From: Seriola aureovittata
Taxonomy: Eukaryota > Chordata > Actinopteri > Carangiformes > Carangidae
DNA length: 64,000 nucleotides
Reading direction: 5' to 3'
Assembly (NCBI RefSeq): GCF_021018895.1
Contig: NC_079364.1
Span: 31,169,201-31,233,200, forward strand
A program made the position numbers and the translations under genes. Shown in pieces: positions 38,492 through 50,414 of the stretch (the stretch's first letter is position 1; each line of letters opens with the position of its first letter). A model generated the notes under the pieces. It was not told the origin of the DNA. It did not search any database and saw nothing but the letters and a program-made list of their open reading frames with translations.

Positions 38492-40084
38492 ATGCAGCAG
38501 CTCTTCTATGAGAACTACGAGCCAAACAAGAAGGGCTACATACGAGATCTCCACAACAGCAAGATCCATCGAGCCATCACACTCCACCCTAACAAGAACC
38601 CTCCCTACCAGTACCGCCTCCACAGCTACATGCTGAGCCGCAAGATCGCTGACCTGCGCCACAGAACCATCGAGCTCCACCGGGAGATCGTCCAGATGGG
38701 ACGCTACGGAGCGGCCGAACCCAGCCGAGACGACCTCCAGCTCGGCATGCCGCCCTCATTCATGCGCTTCCACCCACGGCAGAGGGAGGAGGTTCTGGAG
38801 TGGGAGTTCCTGACAGGGAAGTACCTGTTCTCATCAAATGATGGTCAGCCACCCCGCCGTGGGATGGATTCCTCCCAGAGACAAGCCCTGGACGACATCA
38901 TCATGCAAGTGATGGAGATGATCAACGCCAATGCCAAGACACGGGGCCGCGTCATTGATTTCAAAGAAATCCAGTACGGCTACCGGAGGGTGAATCCTTT
39001 ATACGGGGCAGAGTATGTGCTGGATCTGCTGCTGCTGTACAAGAAGCACAAAGGAAAGACCATGACGGTTCCTGTGAGGAGGCACGCCTACCTGCAGCAG
39101 ACCTTCAGCCAGATCCAGTTCAGAGAGGAGGAGGAGATGGATGCCAGAGCTCTGGCCAGCCATATTAACAAAGAGTCAGACTCCCTCTCATTTCTGTCCA
39201 ACTCCCTGAAGATGCTGGTTCCCTTTAAGCTGGCCACCTCTGGACAGGACCAGAGGGAACCGAAGGAGAAGAAAGTCAACATCTTGGTCCCTCTGTCGGG
39301 ACGGTATGACATCTTTGTGCGTTTCATGGCCAACTTTGAACGAGTGTGTCTGATCCCCAACCAGAATGTCAAGCTGCTGATCTTGCTCTTCAGCACAGAC
39401 AACAACACAGAGCGGGTGAAGCAGGTGGAGCTCATGAGGGAGTATCACATGAAGTATCCCCGGGCCGAGATGGAGATAAAGCCCGTCGCCGGCTCCTTCT
39501 CCAGGGCTCTGGCTCTGGAAGTCGGCTCCTTGCATTTCTCCAACGATTCGCTGCTCTTCTACTGTGACGTGGATCTGCTCTTCACCAGCGACTTCCTCAA
39601 GCGATGTCGGAGCAACACCGCCCTCGGTGAGCAAACCTACTTCCCCATCATCTTCAGCCAGTATGACCCTAAGGTGGTGTACGCTGGGAAGGTCCCCAGC
39701 AACAACCACTATGTCTTCACCTCCAAGACGGGCCTGTGGAGGAACTACGGCTTTGGGATTGTTTGTGTCTACAAGGGAGACTTGGTCCAGGCTGGAGGCT
39801 TCGACACCTCCATACAGGGGTGGGGACTGGAGGACGTGGACCTTTTCAATAAATTTGTCCAGTCAGGGATTAAGTTGTTCAGAAGTACAGACACAGGGAT
39901 AGTACACGTCCACCACCCGGTCATATGTGATCCCAACCTGGAGGCCAAGCAGTATAAGATGTGCCTGGGCTCCAAAGCCTCGTCGCACGGCTCCACCCAG
40001 CAGCTGGCCGAGCTCTGGCTGGAGAAGAACGACCTCAGCTTCAGGAGACTGGCCAGCAATAACGGCTCAGTTAGGACAGTGTGA
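38492..40084 (+). CDS. chsy1: chondroitin sulfate synthase 1, last coding exon
   Basis: This exon encodes the C-terminal 530 residues of a roughly 800-residue Golgi type II membrane enzyme that extends chondroitin chains by alternately adding glucuronic acid and N-acetylgalactosamine. It starts at MQQLFYENYE directly after the acceptor CAG (38489-38491), so the upstream ATG-like reading at 38456 is intronic. The C-terminal GT-A domain is intact: the DVD metal-binding motif is at exon residues 359-361 (YCDVDLLF) and the galactosyltransferase-family motif WGLEDVD at 444-450. The end NNGSVRT plus one residue, and the SKASSHGSTQQLAELWLEK stretch, match CHSY1 rather than CHSY3. The N-terminal transferase half and transmembrane anchor lie in exons before this window. 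No frameshift or stop is present. lrrk1 lies downstream in the opposite orientation, as in other vertebrates. Confidence 0.97.
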   Translation: MQQLFYENYEPNKKGYIRDLHNSKIHRAITLHPNKNPPYQYRLHSYMLSRKIADLRHRTIELHREIVQMGRYGAAEPSRDDLQLGMPPSFMRFHPRQREEVLEWEFLTGKYLFSSNDGQPPRRGMDSSQRQALDDIIMQVMEMINANAKTRGRVIDFKEIQYGYRRVNPLYGAEYVLDLLLLYKKHKGKTMTVPVRRHAYLQQTFSQIQFREEEEMDARALASHINKESDSLSFLSNSLKMLVPFKLATSGQDQREPKEKKVNILVPLSGRYDIFVRFMANFERVCLIPNQNVKLLILLFSTDNNTERVKQVELMREYHMKYPRAEMEIKPVAGSFSRALALEVGSLHFSNDSLLFYCDVDLLFTSDFLKRCRSNTALGEQTYFPIIFSQYDPKVVYAGKVPSNNHYVFTSKTGLWRNYGFGIVCVYKGDLVQAGGFDTSIQGWGLEDVDLFNKFVQSGIKLFRSTDTGIVHVHHPVICDPNLEAKQYKMCLGSKASSHGSTQQLAELWLEKNDLSFRRLASNNGSVRTV

Positions 40085-40986
40085 GTGAGGCCGGGCTGCA
40101 GACTGTCACAAACTGAACCTGAACCCTCTCTGTGCTCATTTCCTCCTCTTAGTGGTGTTTTCACTACCTAATTTATTTTTTACTGAAATGAAAGACTTCA
40201 CATGGATATGTCTTGAAAACATGTCTTTTTTTTTTTTTTTTTTTTTAAAGAAAATATACAGAAACGCCACGATGAACAATTCATAGACAGTCTGTGCCCT
40301 TGTAAATGTTTTGATTGATGATGAAGGAATATTAACCAATATTCTTGTGTGAGCCTGATTTATACCGGGTCCGGAGGCTCCTCCAGCCTGTCCCATGTTA
40401 TCTGTCAGGGCAGTGGGAGAGGGGGAGGCAGGGATTATTCATGTGTACCTCAGTGAAGTACACTGCCATGGCCCTTAACTATTCCATTTGTCTTGTATGC
40501 ATAAAACAGACGAACACGTGTCCATGTGCTCTCAGACCAGCAGTGCTCGAAACATAACTCAACTCTTGATTGTGAATGTTTACAAAAAGACTCGATTCGA
40601 AACACTTCATCAATGAAAACTCCAATAATAGCTATCTGAGAGATTCCTAAGGGCCGTTTCATTTGATTTCCTTTGATTTTACAGTGGTTTTACTTTTCCA
40701 TTTGCTTTTAAGGTTTTGGTAATAAGACATAACACTGTTACTGTTTTTGTATTTTTCTTTATTATTAATTTCTGTGAACCCAACTGCTGGATTTGATATC
40801 TGCAATTCATCTTTTGCTGTCTAATTTATTGAATTTGCAGGCTCCATTTTCTACTCTCTGACTGTTTAAATATGTATATTGGAAAGATTGTATAACCATG
40901 TCAGTTGTGGGATAGTTTTCATGTTTTCTTAAACTCATTATCACCAAAGAGTTTTGCACAGTCTGCTTTAGGTATCATGTTGCCTG

Positions 40987-41162
<176 letters not shown>

Positions 41163-41394
41163 AGGTGGCTGAGTGTTGTTTTGCAGGTACAAACATGAAA
41201 CTGGCTGTATAATGGAGAGTAAACACAAAAGCTCTATGTATCTATCCCAGGCCTTTCTGATGGTTCTGATGGGTGAAGCGGGAACCAGTCTGGCCTTTAT
41301 ATTCCAGTGGGTTGAAGTGGGAGCAGCGCTCTGGTTGGACGGCTCAAGTCACACATTGCTGTCTCTTTCTATAAAGTCCCTTCTTTTATGTTGA

Positions 41395-41400
41395 AATAAA
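41395..41400 (+). terminator. chsy1: candidate poly(A) signal 1 of chsy1
   Basis: AATAAA followed by A-rich bases and a GU-rich stretch (GTGTTGTGGCTGG), giving a 3' UTR of about 1.3 kb. Confidence 0.45.
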
Positions 41401-41777
41401 AAAAGTGTTGTGGCTGGTCCCAGTCTACAGAGGTGTGGCTTCAGTGCTGAATCCCATTGAGCTGTGATGTGAAACCCACATTGTCTGGTCCTCTGTTACA
41501 GGTTTGAGGGCGGAACATTTTCTCATGGCAGGCCTGAATCACTGTCCTGTTCCTACCTGTGTTGCTTATCAGCAGGTACTCTACATCGTAGCACTCCATC
41601 GGGTTAATGCTCCTCTTTCAGCATTACAACAAGAATGGCTGGTTTTTAAGACTGATGCAACAGGATCAGTGACTGTGCCGTCATCATAGTTTGTTTGTTT
41701 TTTTAATTTTCTTTTACTTTTGTAATATTTTTCTTTCAACTCTGCCCGACTGGGCAATGTTTTCTATTTAAAAAAGA

Positions 41778-41783
41778 AATAAA
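41778..41783 (+). terminator. chsy1: candidate poly(A) signal 2 of chsy1
   Basis: AATAAA followed about 30 nt later by TGCTTTTGTGGTGTT, a good downstream GU-rich element. This gives a 3' UTR of about 1.7 kb. A further AATAAA at 41856 has a weaker context. Confidence 0.5.
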
Positions 41784-41859
41784 ATGGGGGGAAAAGTATC
41801 AAACTCTGCTGCTTTTGTGGTGTTACTTCCTCAGTTATAACCAACCAAATACTGTAAAT

Positions 41860-41990
41860 AAAGATGGATGTAGCCTCTGTGATGTCACCCACAGGTTTCT
41901 GAAGAGCGGTTTTGAAACTCAGAGTGAGCTGCTCCACCGTCACCATCTTGCCAGACCCTGACTCCGCCCCTAACTCCAAAAATATATAAC
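41860..41990 (+). repeat. teleost interspersed repeat ('ggatgtagcctctgtgatgt' type)
   Basis: The blocks 'ctgtgatgtcacccacaggt', 'ttctgaagagcggttttgaa' and 'tgactccgccc' are hallmarks of a dispersed percomorph repeat I recognise. Class not determined, partial copy. Confidence 0.65.
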
Positions 41991-42849
41991 ATATCTTTAA
42001 TCATCTTTTATCATTGTAGTTTTTGGTTGTGCCTGAGGGTTGGGTTAAGGGGCCAATGTCAGAGCTGCTTGTCTGATGGGCAGATACGTGGTACCTGGTC
42101 GGACATCACATAGTATGAACCACTTCTAGTATAACCTGGGTAACCCTAATCCACATGATCAGAGACAGCCTGGAAAGGTGTGGGGGGAGGGGGTTTCAGA
42201 AGATATGCAGATAGAGTGTACTGGCTTCTTAACTGGTGCATTCTGACAAACAAATTTACAATTCATCTGTCGTAACACAGTGAATGAGGGGTCATCAGAG
42301 CCTCTAAAAGTGTGTGGGGCCTGGAGCAGTTGCCCACTTTGCCTCTGGGACATTCCTGTGCTGGTGTTCATAACTCCTCCATGGAAAGAATCATTTCACA
42401 ACAGGCTCAACACTCCCCTGAGACTGAGATTGTGCAATTAAAACAACAATAATATATCAACAACAATAATCTCCTCTCTCAGTAGCTGTGAGTAAATTCT
42501 GAGGGAAAGTGTGAAGCAGCTGATTTGAAGCTGGTTGTAAGTTGTGTGTGCTCTGTGATCCCTGTGTCTGAGCTCAGGGAGAGTGTGTGGAGGGAGGCCT
42601 GCTCACCACTGTCAGGAAGCCCCTGCAGGGACAATAAAGCAGTGCCTCTGAAGCCAATGCTGGGATAAGTAAATACTCTGCTTTTTTGTCTGCTGTGGAG
42701 CAGTGAAGACAGACAGGGGAGGGGGAGAGGGGTCAGCAGAGTCTAGATCACCAGATCGCTAAACGTGATGATGATCAGCTTCAATTCTTTCACTACACAG
42801 ACGTAGATAGATGTGAATGTACATTCTCTTATTTGTAATATCTGTTTTG
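41991..42849. other. intergenic DNA without recognisable gene
   Basis: Nothing recognised; a G-rich stretch lies at 42180-42192. Confidence 0.5.
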
Positions 42850-43806
42850 TAGATTGAAGCACACAACTTTCACACTTCCACTTTTTGGCTAGACCGCAAC
42901 ACCAGGGCCAGCTCTATAATGGCCAATGTCCCTGAATGACTTAGTGATCATATTTCCACCATCGGTCAGGTGAATGCCACATGACAGGACCATGCATGGA
43001 TGCCGACCGGTGGCTTAGGGCTACACCTCTTGTTACAAGCAGTCTACCGAGTCTCTCTGGTTTCCCGGCTGCTCCGAAGCTGCAGGGAAGAGGAGGCGCG
43101 CTTCCGATACACTGAGCCTCGCCTCCGTTATGGCAAAAAAACTACTTTGACTACATGTATCATTATAACTAAAGGAAACAGAGGAATAACTAAACATAAG
43201 ACACACGAGGCAAAGAGAAGAGAGCAGGACAGAGGGAGGGGGTAACAGCTAACATTAAGGGACTAGGAGATCTGAATAGTATGTAAACAATAGTAACGCC
43301 AGAAACCAGAAATGAGATACTACGCTTATTGCAGCACTGCAACAAAAGCCCTGTTAAGAAATAAAAGGTCTATGTCCACAGAAACGCTACAGGGCTTTTA
43401 ATTTGAAATGATTACAGGAAGTTGTGAGTTTGTATTAACACGTAATGCAATGACTTTAACACGACTGACTGGAGCAACTGGAAACGACGCTTCATACTAA
43501 AATACCTATGACCAACTCTACATATTAAACAGAGGGAGTTAGACACAAAGACCTGCCTCTAATGTCTGTGACGTTCTGGAGTTGAAGTAAATAAAGACTA
43601 AATTATTGTGGATCCCAGACAGAGGCTGTGCTCTGTGTCAGAGACTAAAAACGAAAGATAGTCTGTCTCTTCTAACTTCCTCTCTGATCATGTAACAGTA
43701 AATCCAGCTGAAATCACAGCTCAGTTTTTGTCTTTCATTCATGTGTTTGGTGACTTTGTCAGACAACATCACAGTTATAAAATCAGGATTGTAGCAGCAG
43801 CAGAGA
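42850..43806. repeat. probable decayed interspersed repeat
   Basis: The stretch includes GC-rich segments (about 42990-43130) with the feel of a dispersed repeat body and a low-complexity purine-rich run at 43205-43245. No ends, transposase or reverse transcriptase were identified. Weak assignment. Confidence 0.3.
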
Positions 43807-43854
43807 AGGCTACATGTTAACTTGTAAGTTAACTTGTAAGTTAACATGTAGCCT
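43807..43854. repeat. perfect 17-bp inverted repeat
   Basis: AGGCTACATGTTAACTT (43807-43823) and AAGTTAACATGTAGCCT (43838-43854) are exact reverse complements around a 14-nt spacer that itself contains AAGTTAACTT. On the same strand TTAACTTGTAAG units also repeat in tandem. It could be a palindromic centre of a decayed element. Confidence 0.9.
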
Positions 43855-44014
43855 AATAGGCCACGTTTCAGTCACTATTTCAAACTTGTTCCATTATCTG
43901 ACAACAGAAACAGAAAAACGCTTAGCAGCAATAAACAGAGAGAGAAGGAGAGAATAAGACATGATGATGTCATTTGTTTACAGCAGCTGCATGGACTGCA
44001 CTTTTCTGGTTTTA

Positions 44015-44226
44015 GAGACCACTTAAAGCACTTTATACTTGCCACATTCACCAATTCATTCACTCATACAGACATACTTCACACCCACACACACTCATAC
44101 ACTGATGCAACAGCCATCACAGGCAGTTTAGGGTTCAGTATCTTGCCTAAGAACACTTAAACATGCAGACTGGAGGAGCCGGGGGGCAAACCACCGACCT
44201 TCTCTACCTCCTGAGCCACAGCTGCA
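44015..44226 (+). repeat. teleost interspersed repeat ('cttaaagcactttata' type)
   Basis: Starts 'accacttaaagcactttata', contains 'ttcagtatcttgcctaagaa', 'acatgcagactggaggagcc' and ends 'ctacctcctgagccacagctgc'. This is one of the most common dispersed sequences in fish genomes, usually regarded as a retroposon 3' region. The copy is decayed and partial. Confidence 0.8.
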
Positions 44227-45234
44227 CATACTGTAGCTTATGGCTGTGATGACATGTATTAATAAAGGCTTTCTAATGAATGCCAAATAAAAAGTAGTCT
44301 GTGTAGTAATTGTGTCTAATTTGATAGTTCATCAGAGAACATGACCAACAACCCCAGAGAAAACCATGTTTATTATCTCTGCTGTTCTATAACTACAGAC
44401 AGTGTTATGAAAAATAAAGCTCAGTCCAACCTAACTCTGGCTTTAGAAAGCCATTCTGTCAATCTCATTAACATACAGACAGAGAAACAGGATGACTGTG
44501 TCTCCATCCACAGGTCACTGATGGTTTGATGAGAAAGAAAATGATGTGAATCGTATGCTATGACCTTCACAGTCTCCACATCTTAACCCAGCTGAACACC
44601 TATGGCACATTTTGGACCGACAGTGATAGACAGCGCTCTCCACCACCACCACCATCAAAACACCACATGAGGGAATAATATATGCCATCGAAGCTGTTTC
44701 ACTGAGACACTTTATGTTGGTTTTTCCTTTAATTTTCACGTCTGTATCTGGATCATCAACTATCTAAAATGATAAGTCTCACAACGACAGCCTTTATAAC
44801 AGGACTTCTGTAACACATTAAATTACAGTGTGCAGCAGTTTCTATTTCTCTGGCTGCTCTCTCACCGTATTATTAGTACCTGGGTGGGAAATCCATGCTG
44901 GTATGATAACTGCTACTTCATTTTAAAATTATAAAAATGCATTTATTCATTGAGCGTCAATGTTCATTCTTGAAATTGGAAACAGCAGTTAACAAATCAG
45001 TCACACCTCAAGGTGTGTTCAGTGGCTGATCTCATTTATTCATGCATTCTTCAAATGTAAAATAAAAATACAGTGGGGACTCTCACAAACACCCAGTGAG
45101 ATAATGATCAGCTCTGTAATAAACATATAATCAATCAGCCACCACTGAGCACAACATGTGATTCTGAACTCAAACCAATAACAACGTTCTCCTTCTGAGT
45201 ACACACTGACTTCAGAGACAGGCTGTCTATCATC
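44227..45234. other. intergenic DNA without recognisable gene
   Basis: No gene recognised. A (CAC)n run is at 44639-44655. Confidence 0.5.
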
Positions 45235-45248
45235 TGTGTGTGTGTGTG

Positions 45249-45323
<75 letters not shown>

Positions 45324-45369
45324 GCACACACACACACACACACACACGCACACACACACACACACACAC
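45235..45369. repeat. compound (TG)n-(TC)n-(AC)n microsatellite
   Basis: A 15-nt TG tract, a short TC spacer, then about 110 bp of AC with CC and GC interruptions. The TG and AC parts are complementary, so a single strand can fold back on itself. Confidence 0.95.
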
Positions 45370-46649
45370 TGTACAGGGCTGCTTAATGAACGTGCCTTTG
45401 CATACCAAACACTTCATGCTTGTATTGAAGATTTTATTGAAGTAAAAGAAAACAGGCAAGAGGAAATGAAAAGTATTTATTCTGTCAGATTGTTCAGTGA
45501 TAAATGATGAATTAATATGTGAGTAAACTGCTGATTATAAATGAAATCATCACAAATCTTCAATGTGAGACAAAATAATCCATCTGCTCTTTGGATCTTA
45601 CATCACTGACTGCTACATCACTGAAACACTGAGGATCTGGTTAAACCCTCCAGATTACTACCAGCAGAGCTTTGTCTTCAGCTCTTCAGAGGAGAGTGTG
45701 AAGAGAACGCAGAAGGATGTAGAAATGAAAGCAGAAACTCTGTTTGTCTTATCTGCATCTCTGATCGCTGATAGGAGCTGGATGAGACCACAGAGGGCTC
45801 CACTGAAGCTCTCTGCTGTGCTCCCACATCACTGATTAGCAGAGAGAGTCTTTTTATTTCTCATTTTCATGGATAGCTGCAATATCTTGAGATAATGTTA
45901 AAGGCACACACACTGATTTTTTATGAAATCTTGTTCACAGCCAAAGACGTAATTGAAGATGTGAGTTTTTTCATATTTGACTGAGCATTGACACCTGGAG
46001 TGAACATGCGTCTCAGGTGATCTGATCAGTAGCGGACTGCTTGATATGTCAGTTCACATCATTAAAATGCACAATTTAACCGGCAGGAGCCCAAGCAGTT
46101 CCCTTGCCCAGTCTGCCAGAAATGAAAAGAACAAGAAACCAAACAATGGACTGGGTCTGTTCCAGACAAACCAAATCACCCAAGATGTTTGACTCACTCG
46201 TAATATCTCTATGAGCTTTTTGAAATGTCCAGACACTGTATTTTGTGTGTACTCCATCTACAAGAATCTATTTTGCGTGTTGTTGTTTCCTGCTGTCGCA
46301 CTTGAAAGGGGCTATTCTTAAGTCTTCTCTGCTGCTGAACGTGGTTTCTTGCCAAGAGTGAGGGGTGCGGTGTGGCTTCATAAGAGCTTCAGTCATTGTT
46401 GCGTTTACAAAACACGCGGTTATAATACACCCTCTGAGGCTAGCTGGTTAGCATGCTAACCTCAGTAGAAGAAGACGTGATATAGACAAAAGTTAACACT
46501 GCTGTTGCTCGACAGCAGCTGTTAATGCTAATGTTAGCTATGTAGCTATTTGTAAAATGTACAAATAGACTCTTTTAATATGACGTTGTTGGCACAAATG
46601 AGTGTGTGCTACAGCTTACATGGACGTCAGTAGGGTAGGTGCTCCTTCA
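45370..46649. other. intergenic DNA without recognisable gene
   Basis: Contains the perfect 16-bp palindrome GGTTAGCATGCTAACC at 46446-46461 and TTAGCT-rich sequence around it, a motif set common in fish repeats. No gene recognised. Confidence 0.5.
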
Positions 46650-46847
46650 GTGTGGCCCAGGACACATTCACATTCACACTGCTACAAGAACATGTACAGC
46701 TCCAGACCACTTCCAAACGCGGTCTGAGCAATCGGCTCTCGGTGCTCACCTCAATGCATCTAGAGTGATTTCAAACCTGTTCTCAGAGCTGCCCACGTGT
46801 GATTGGATCAACCAAGACCTATGTTAATGCCAGGTGTGAACGGGGCC
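46650..46847 (+). mobile_element. partial MITE with 'ggtgtgaacggggcc' end
   Basis: The right end (TGCCAGGTGTGAACGGGGCC) and internal blocks ('ttccaaacgcggtctgagca', 'ggtgctcacctca') are familiar from an abundant fish DNA-transposon MITE whose ends read GGCCCCGTTCACACCTGGCA. The matching left end is missing, so this is a truncated copy. Confidence 0.6.
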
Positions 46848-47651
46848 AAAGGTTTACTGCGTCCTTCTGCTTCTAGTCTTTGCCCTGAGCATGAAGTTGA
46901 TATTGACCCTCTCATCCGACTCCTTTAGAAATAACAGACAACAGGACACTAAACTGTTGGAGTGTTCCTTTAAAGACACTAAAACACATCGTACCTAATG
47001 TCTTCTCTTTCAGTCAGCTGCTAAGCTCCTCTGCCTTTTAAGGATTGCTGTGCTCTAACCCAGCTCTGCAGGATCCAGCCTCACTCTGTGTTTATGTCAC
47101 CACAATAACCATCAGACCAGGCTGACAGTTATGTAAAACAACCCACTTGCAGTATTTCAGTGTCTGTTCACCAGTACTGAGGATATGATGTGTGAAGCCA
47201 GCATGAACTTATGAGAATATGTTCTTCTATATTTAAAAAAAATTATTATTATTATTAGCGTTTTTAATTTCATCTCCGCTGGTTTGTGTGACCACATCAA
47301 ATAACCTGAACTATCACTTTGAACTTGTCAAGTAAACCTGACTCATCCACCGCAGGCATTGGTTGGCTGGATGGATGCTGTGTCTCTCAGGCTCTTCTGT
47401 GGTTCCCTTGTGATCATGATATGTGGGTGCTGCCAGGTTTCGAAGCAGAACTTGTCAATGCCTTTCCTTCTGCTCTCCTTCACCTGGGATCTGGACTTTG
47501 CTGCATCTGAAGCTCATACAAGTCCAGGTGATCAGGTCCTCAAGGCCCATCAGGATCCACCTGCTCTCACTGGCTGAAAATCAAATCTGTCCTCTGTGAA
47601 TTAAATGTGTAATCAAACACATCTGTCACACACTCGTAAAGTGTATTGAAT

Positions 47652-47706
47652 ATGAATTTCCCCTAGGGGATAAATAAAGTATCTATCTATCCATCTATCA
47701 ATCTAA
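47652..47706 (+). mobile_element. LINE 3' tail with (TATC)n
   Basis: 'tgaatttcccctaggggata' + 'aataaagta' followed by TCTATCTATC units is the typical 3' terminus of fish non-LTR retrotransposons. The upstream sequence has no recognisable reverse transcriptase, so this is a 5'-truncated insertion. Confidence 0.75.
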
Positions 47707-49244
47707 AGGCCGCTTGTGTCACACAGATTGTAACAGTCCTTAGTTCAAGATGAAATAGAAGTGAATAACAAGATTTATTGAGGTAAGCAAACAGAGAGTT
47801 TGGGCAATTAAACTCCATCAATGTGAGAAACCTTCATTAACAGCAGACTCATCTGAAGAAAGGATAGATTCTTCTTATGGCGGTGAGGGTGATTCAACTC
47901 TTAGAGATAGACATAGCATACTGTCAAACATAATACACAAAAAAAAAATAAAAAGGTGATGACAGTGAGCAACAAGGAGCTGTGTGACCTACAAAGGATG
48001 TATGACAGAAAAGGGTTAGAGAGGGATGGAAGGCTGGACGCCATCGCGTACCAGCGAAGGCAGGATGTTAGCATGCAACCAAGACTACAGGAGAGACATA
48101 GATGTTATGTGATGAAGGCTAGAGGACTGTCAAAGGCCAGTGGAGAGCCACCAGAACAGGTGAGAGGCAACAGTCTGGACACAGAGGCTGGCTTTACCAC
48201 AATCCCCAGAGAGGTCCTGGGGAGGTGCTGCTTATGGGCCACTGGCTTGTACCTTTAAAGACTTAAGAGCGCTGTCTTGGAGAGGTGTTGTCAGCCTGGC
48301 GGATGGACGAATGCGAAAACGTACATGATGCGCAGAGTGCTCTCTGTTCAGGCTTCAGCTGATGTTGCAGGATCTTGAACTCGACTCTGGAACCATGTTT
48401 GAAGGTTATTTGAGGGAGAGTTATTGAGGAGCAACACAACTCTAGATGTCTGCTGTTGATGTGTAGATGAGCAGGATCTTCCTCAGTGATCACTGTCTCA
48501 TTCAGAAACAACTGAAGAGGCGAGTAGCAGAGCATCCAGATGACTGTTTTAATCACTATAACAATAGTAAGTCTGACAGACAGATGGGCAGACTTACAAT
48601 GTTATTTAAAGAAGCTCGAGGAACGTGGGCAGAAAAGCCATTATTAAACCATCGAGGAACAAGACGGGATGTGAGGGAAAATTCTTTCATGTTGAAACTT
48701 TCACCAAAGCTTCATTTAAAGAGAACAGAAATCAAATTCCCTGGTCCCCGGGCAGAAAAACTGCAGGTAGAGCCATGATGGAGCAGCCCAGAGTTTCGTC
48801 TTTTGTCTTTTGTCTCAGGGACCGGCAGCCACACAATTGTTTCATTAGGAGTAATGTGGCTTCTCAACAGGGGGTAGACTGAGCTGAAAAGAATTTGGGG
48901 GCTCCCTGCTGGGATCTGGGTGTTTGAGTTTATAGCCAACTGAGGCGGCTGCCTTTACCTTGAACCAATCAGCTGAAACATGTACTCAGCCACCTGCATC
49001 AGTGTAGAGCTGATCACAGCTGATCAGCTGCTCAGTCCTAGTGTCAGCCCCACTGTGCTGGTTGTGCCCAGTCCTGTCATGTTATACTACAACGTGGTCT
49101 GAGACACAGGCTGGTCTCAGATCAGATGAACAAACCTGCAAGAGAGACGTTCTGACAGCATCTGGAGAACAACACCACATATAAGCAACAAGCAGTTATT
49201 CGACTGCTGTAGTCAAGCACAGTTTTGAAGTCCAACTACTTTAC
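47707..49244. other. intergenic DNA without recognisable gene
   Basis: Several modest open frames occur around 47950-48780 but none shows a recognisable domain or codon signature. A poly-A run is at 47938-47948. Confidence 0.5.
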
Positions 49245-49370
49245 TTCATTCATTCACTCATTAGCCATACCACTTATTCTATAGGGCTGAGGGGGGCTGG
49301 AGTCAAACCCAGCTGACATTGGACGAGGGCGGGGTCCACCCAGGACAGGTCGCCGTCTACCACAGGACTT
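49245..49370 (+). repeat. teleost interspersed repeat ('cattcattcactcattagcc' type)
   Basis: The order 'accacttattctatagggct' - 'ggggggctggagtcaaaccc' - 'agctgacattggacgagg' - 'cggggtccacccaggacagg' - 'tcgccgtctaccacaggac' is that of a very common fish dispersed repeat. Decayed copy. Confidence 0.85.
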
Positions 49371-49489
49371 TATCTCATTTTTTACGTTAGTCCTGTCTTA
49401 TAGGGAAATGTATTATTTCTACTCTGCTAGATTTATTTGACAGTTGAACTTTTGACTGACAATTTTACATAAAAACCAGAATCACCTCC

Positions 49490-49800
49490 TGGTGGTTGTC
49501 TGCCTCCTCCACTCAGACTAGTTTCAGGTCACATCCCTGCTTATCAGGGTCATAAAAAATATGAACTACTTGTGAGGAATTTTGTCATAATTGCTGTGAA
49601 GTCTTGAGTAATGGCTAAAAAGAGTTTTGTGAGGTCACCGTGACCTTGACCTTTGACCTTTGACTTTTGACGACCAAAATCTGATTCGTTTGTTCCTTAA
49701 GTTCAAGTGAATGTTTGTGTCAAATTTGAAGAAATTCCCTCAAGGGTCACTGAGATATCGTGTCCATGAGAATGGGAAGGCATAAGAACATTTGTTGAGT
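49490..49800 (+). repeat. teleost interspersed repeat with 'gtgaccttgacctttgac' core
   Basis: Blocks 'gaggtcaccgtgaccttgac', 'aaatttgaagaaattccctc' and 'actgagatatcgtg' are characteristic of a dispersed repeat widespread in fishes. The right part ('gagaatggga') appears truncated. Class not determined. Confidence 0.8.
49632..49664 (+). promoter_or_regulatory. nuclear-receptor half-site cluster inside repeat
   Basis: 49632-49646 is AGGTCACCGTGACCT, a perfect consensus estrogen response element (inverted AGGTCA, 3-nt spacer). It overlaps TGACCTTGA (49641-49649), the reverse of the TCAAGGTCA monomer site of ERR/NR5A receptors, and then TGACCTTTGACCT (49647-49659), a perfect reverse DR1 of the RXR/PPAR/HNF4 type. 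A further TGAC follows at 49661. Binding is an inference from consensus; the DNA match itself is exact. Confidence 0.5.
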
Positions 49801-50331
49801 TTATGAAAAACAACATTTCCTAAATACAAAGGATTGTATAAACTGGAGCTGCAGTATCTTCTGTTCTCCTTCACACTTTATTCCTATAGTGCTGAATCAG
49901 AACAGACCACTTTTTCTATAGAGCAGGTCTAAAAAAGAGTCCCAAAGATCTATTACAAATACACCTATTGATTTCCTTTGTTTGTTGTCATGTGACCCAC
50001 TGGGGGCCTGAGTCCACTGTTGAAGAACACTTAGATTGAAAAGAAATAATACAATCAATCTGTAGTAGAATTTGTTATTGAATCTTTCACTCACGCTTTG
50101 TGTAGCAGTGAGCAGCAATTTATATCTGCAATCAGAGTTCGGGCGAGACTAAAGGGGATCAGAGGGGGAGGGTGGAGGACAGAGTTGGGGGGTGTGGCGG
50201 TTGGTTGAGTTATGAAATAAATAACACCCCCTCAGAGCAGGACAATGCCTCTCTTGTTTACCACATTTGCTTCTTGTTCAGTGTCTCAAGGAGATTTGGC
50301 TCACTCTGAAGAATAGCTTTTGCACACCACG

Positions 50332-50332
<1 letters not shown>

Positions 50333-50412
<80 letters not shown>

Positions 50413-50414
50413 TA
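50333..50414. repeat. (TG)n microsatellite
   Basis: 73 bp of uninterrupted TG, then one TATG interruption. Confidence 0.97.

Noticed and set aside
39188..39709. 173-codon open frame on the - strand inside chsy1
   Set aside because: Antisense shadow of the GC-rich chsy1 exon; no independent evidence.
47956..48778. Two overlapping ~100-codon frames on the + strand
   Set aside because: No family resemblance and no conserved motif seen; length is within chance for this much sequence.
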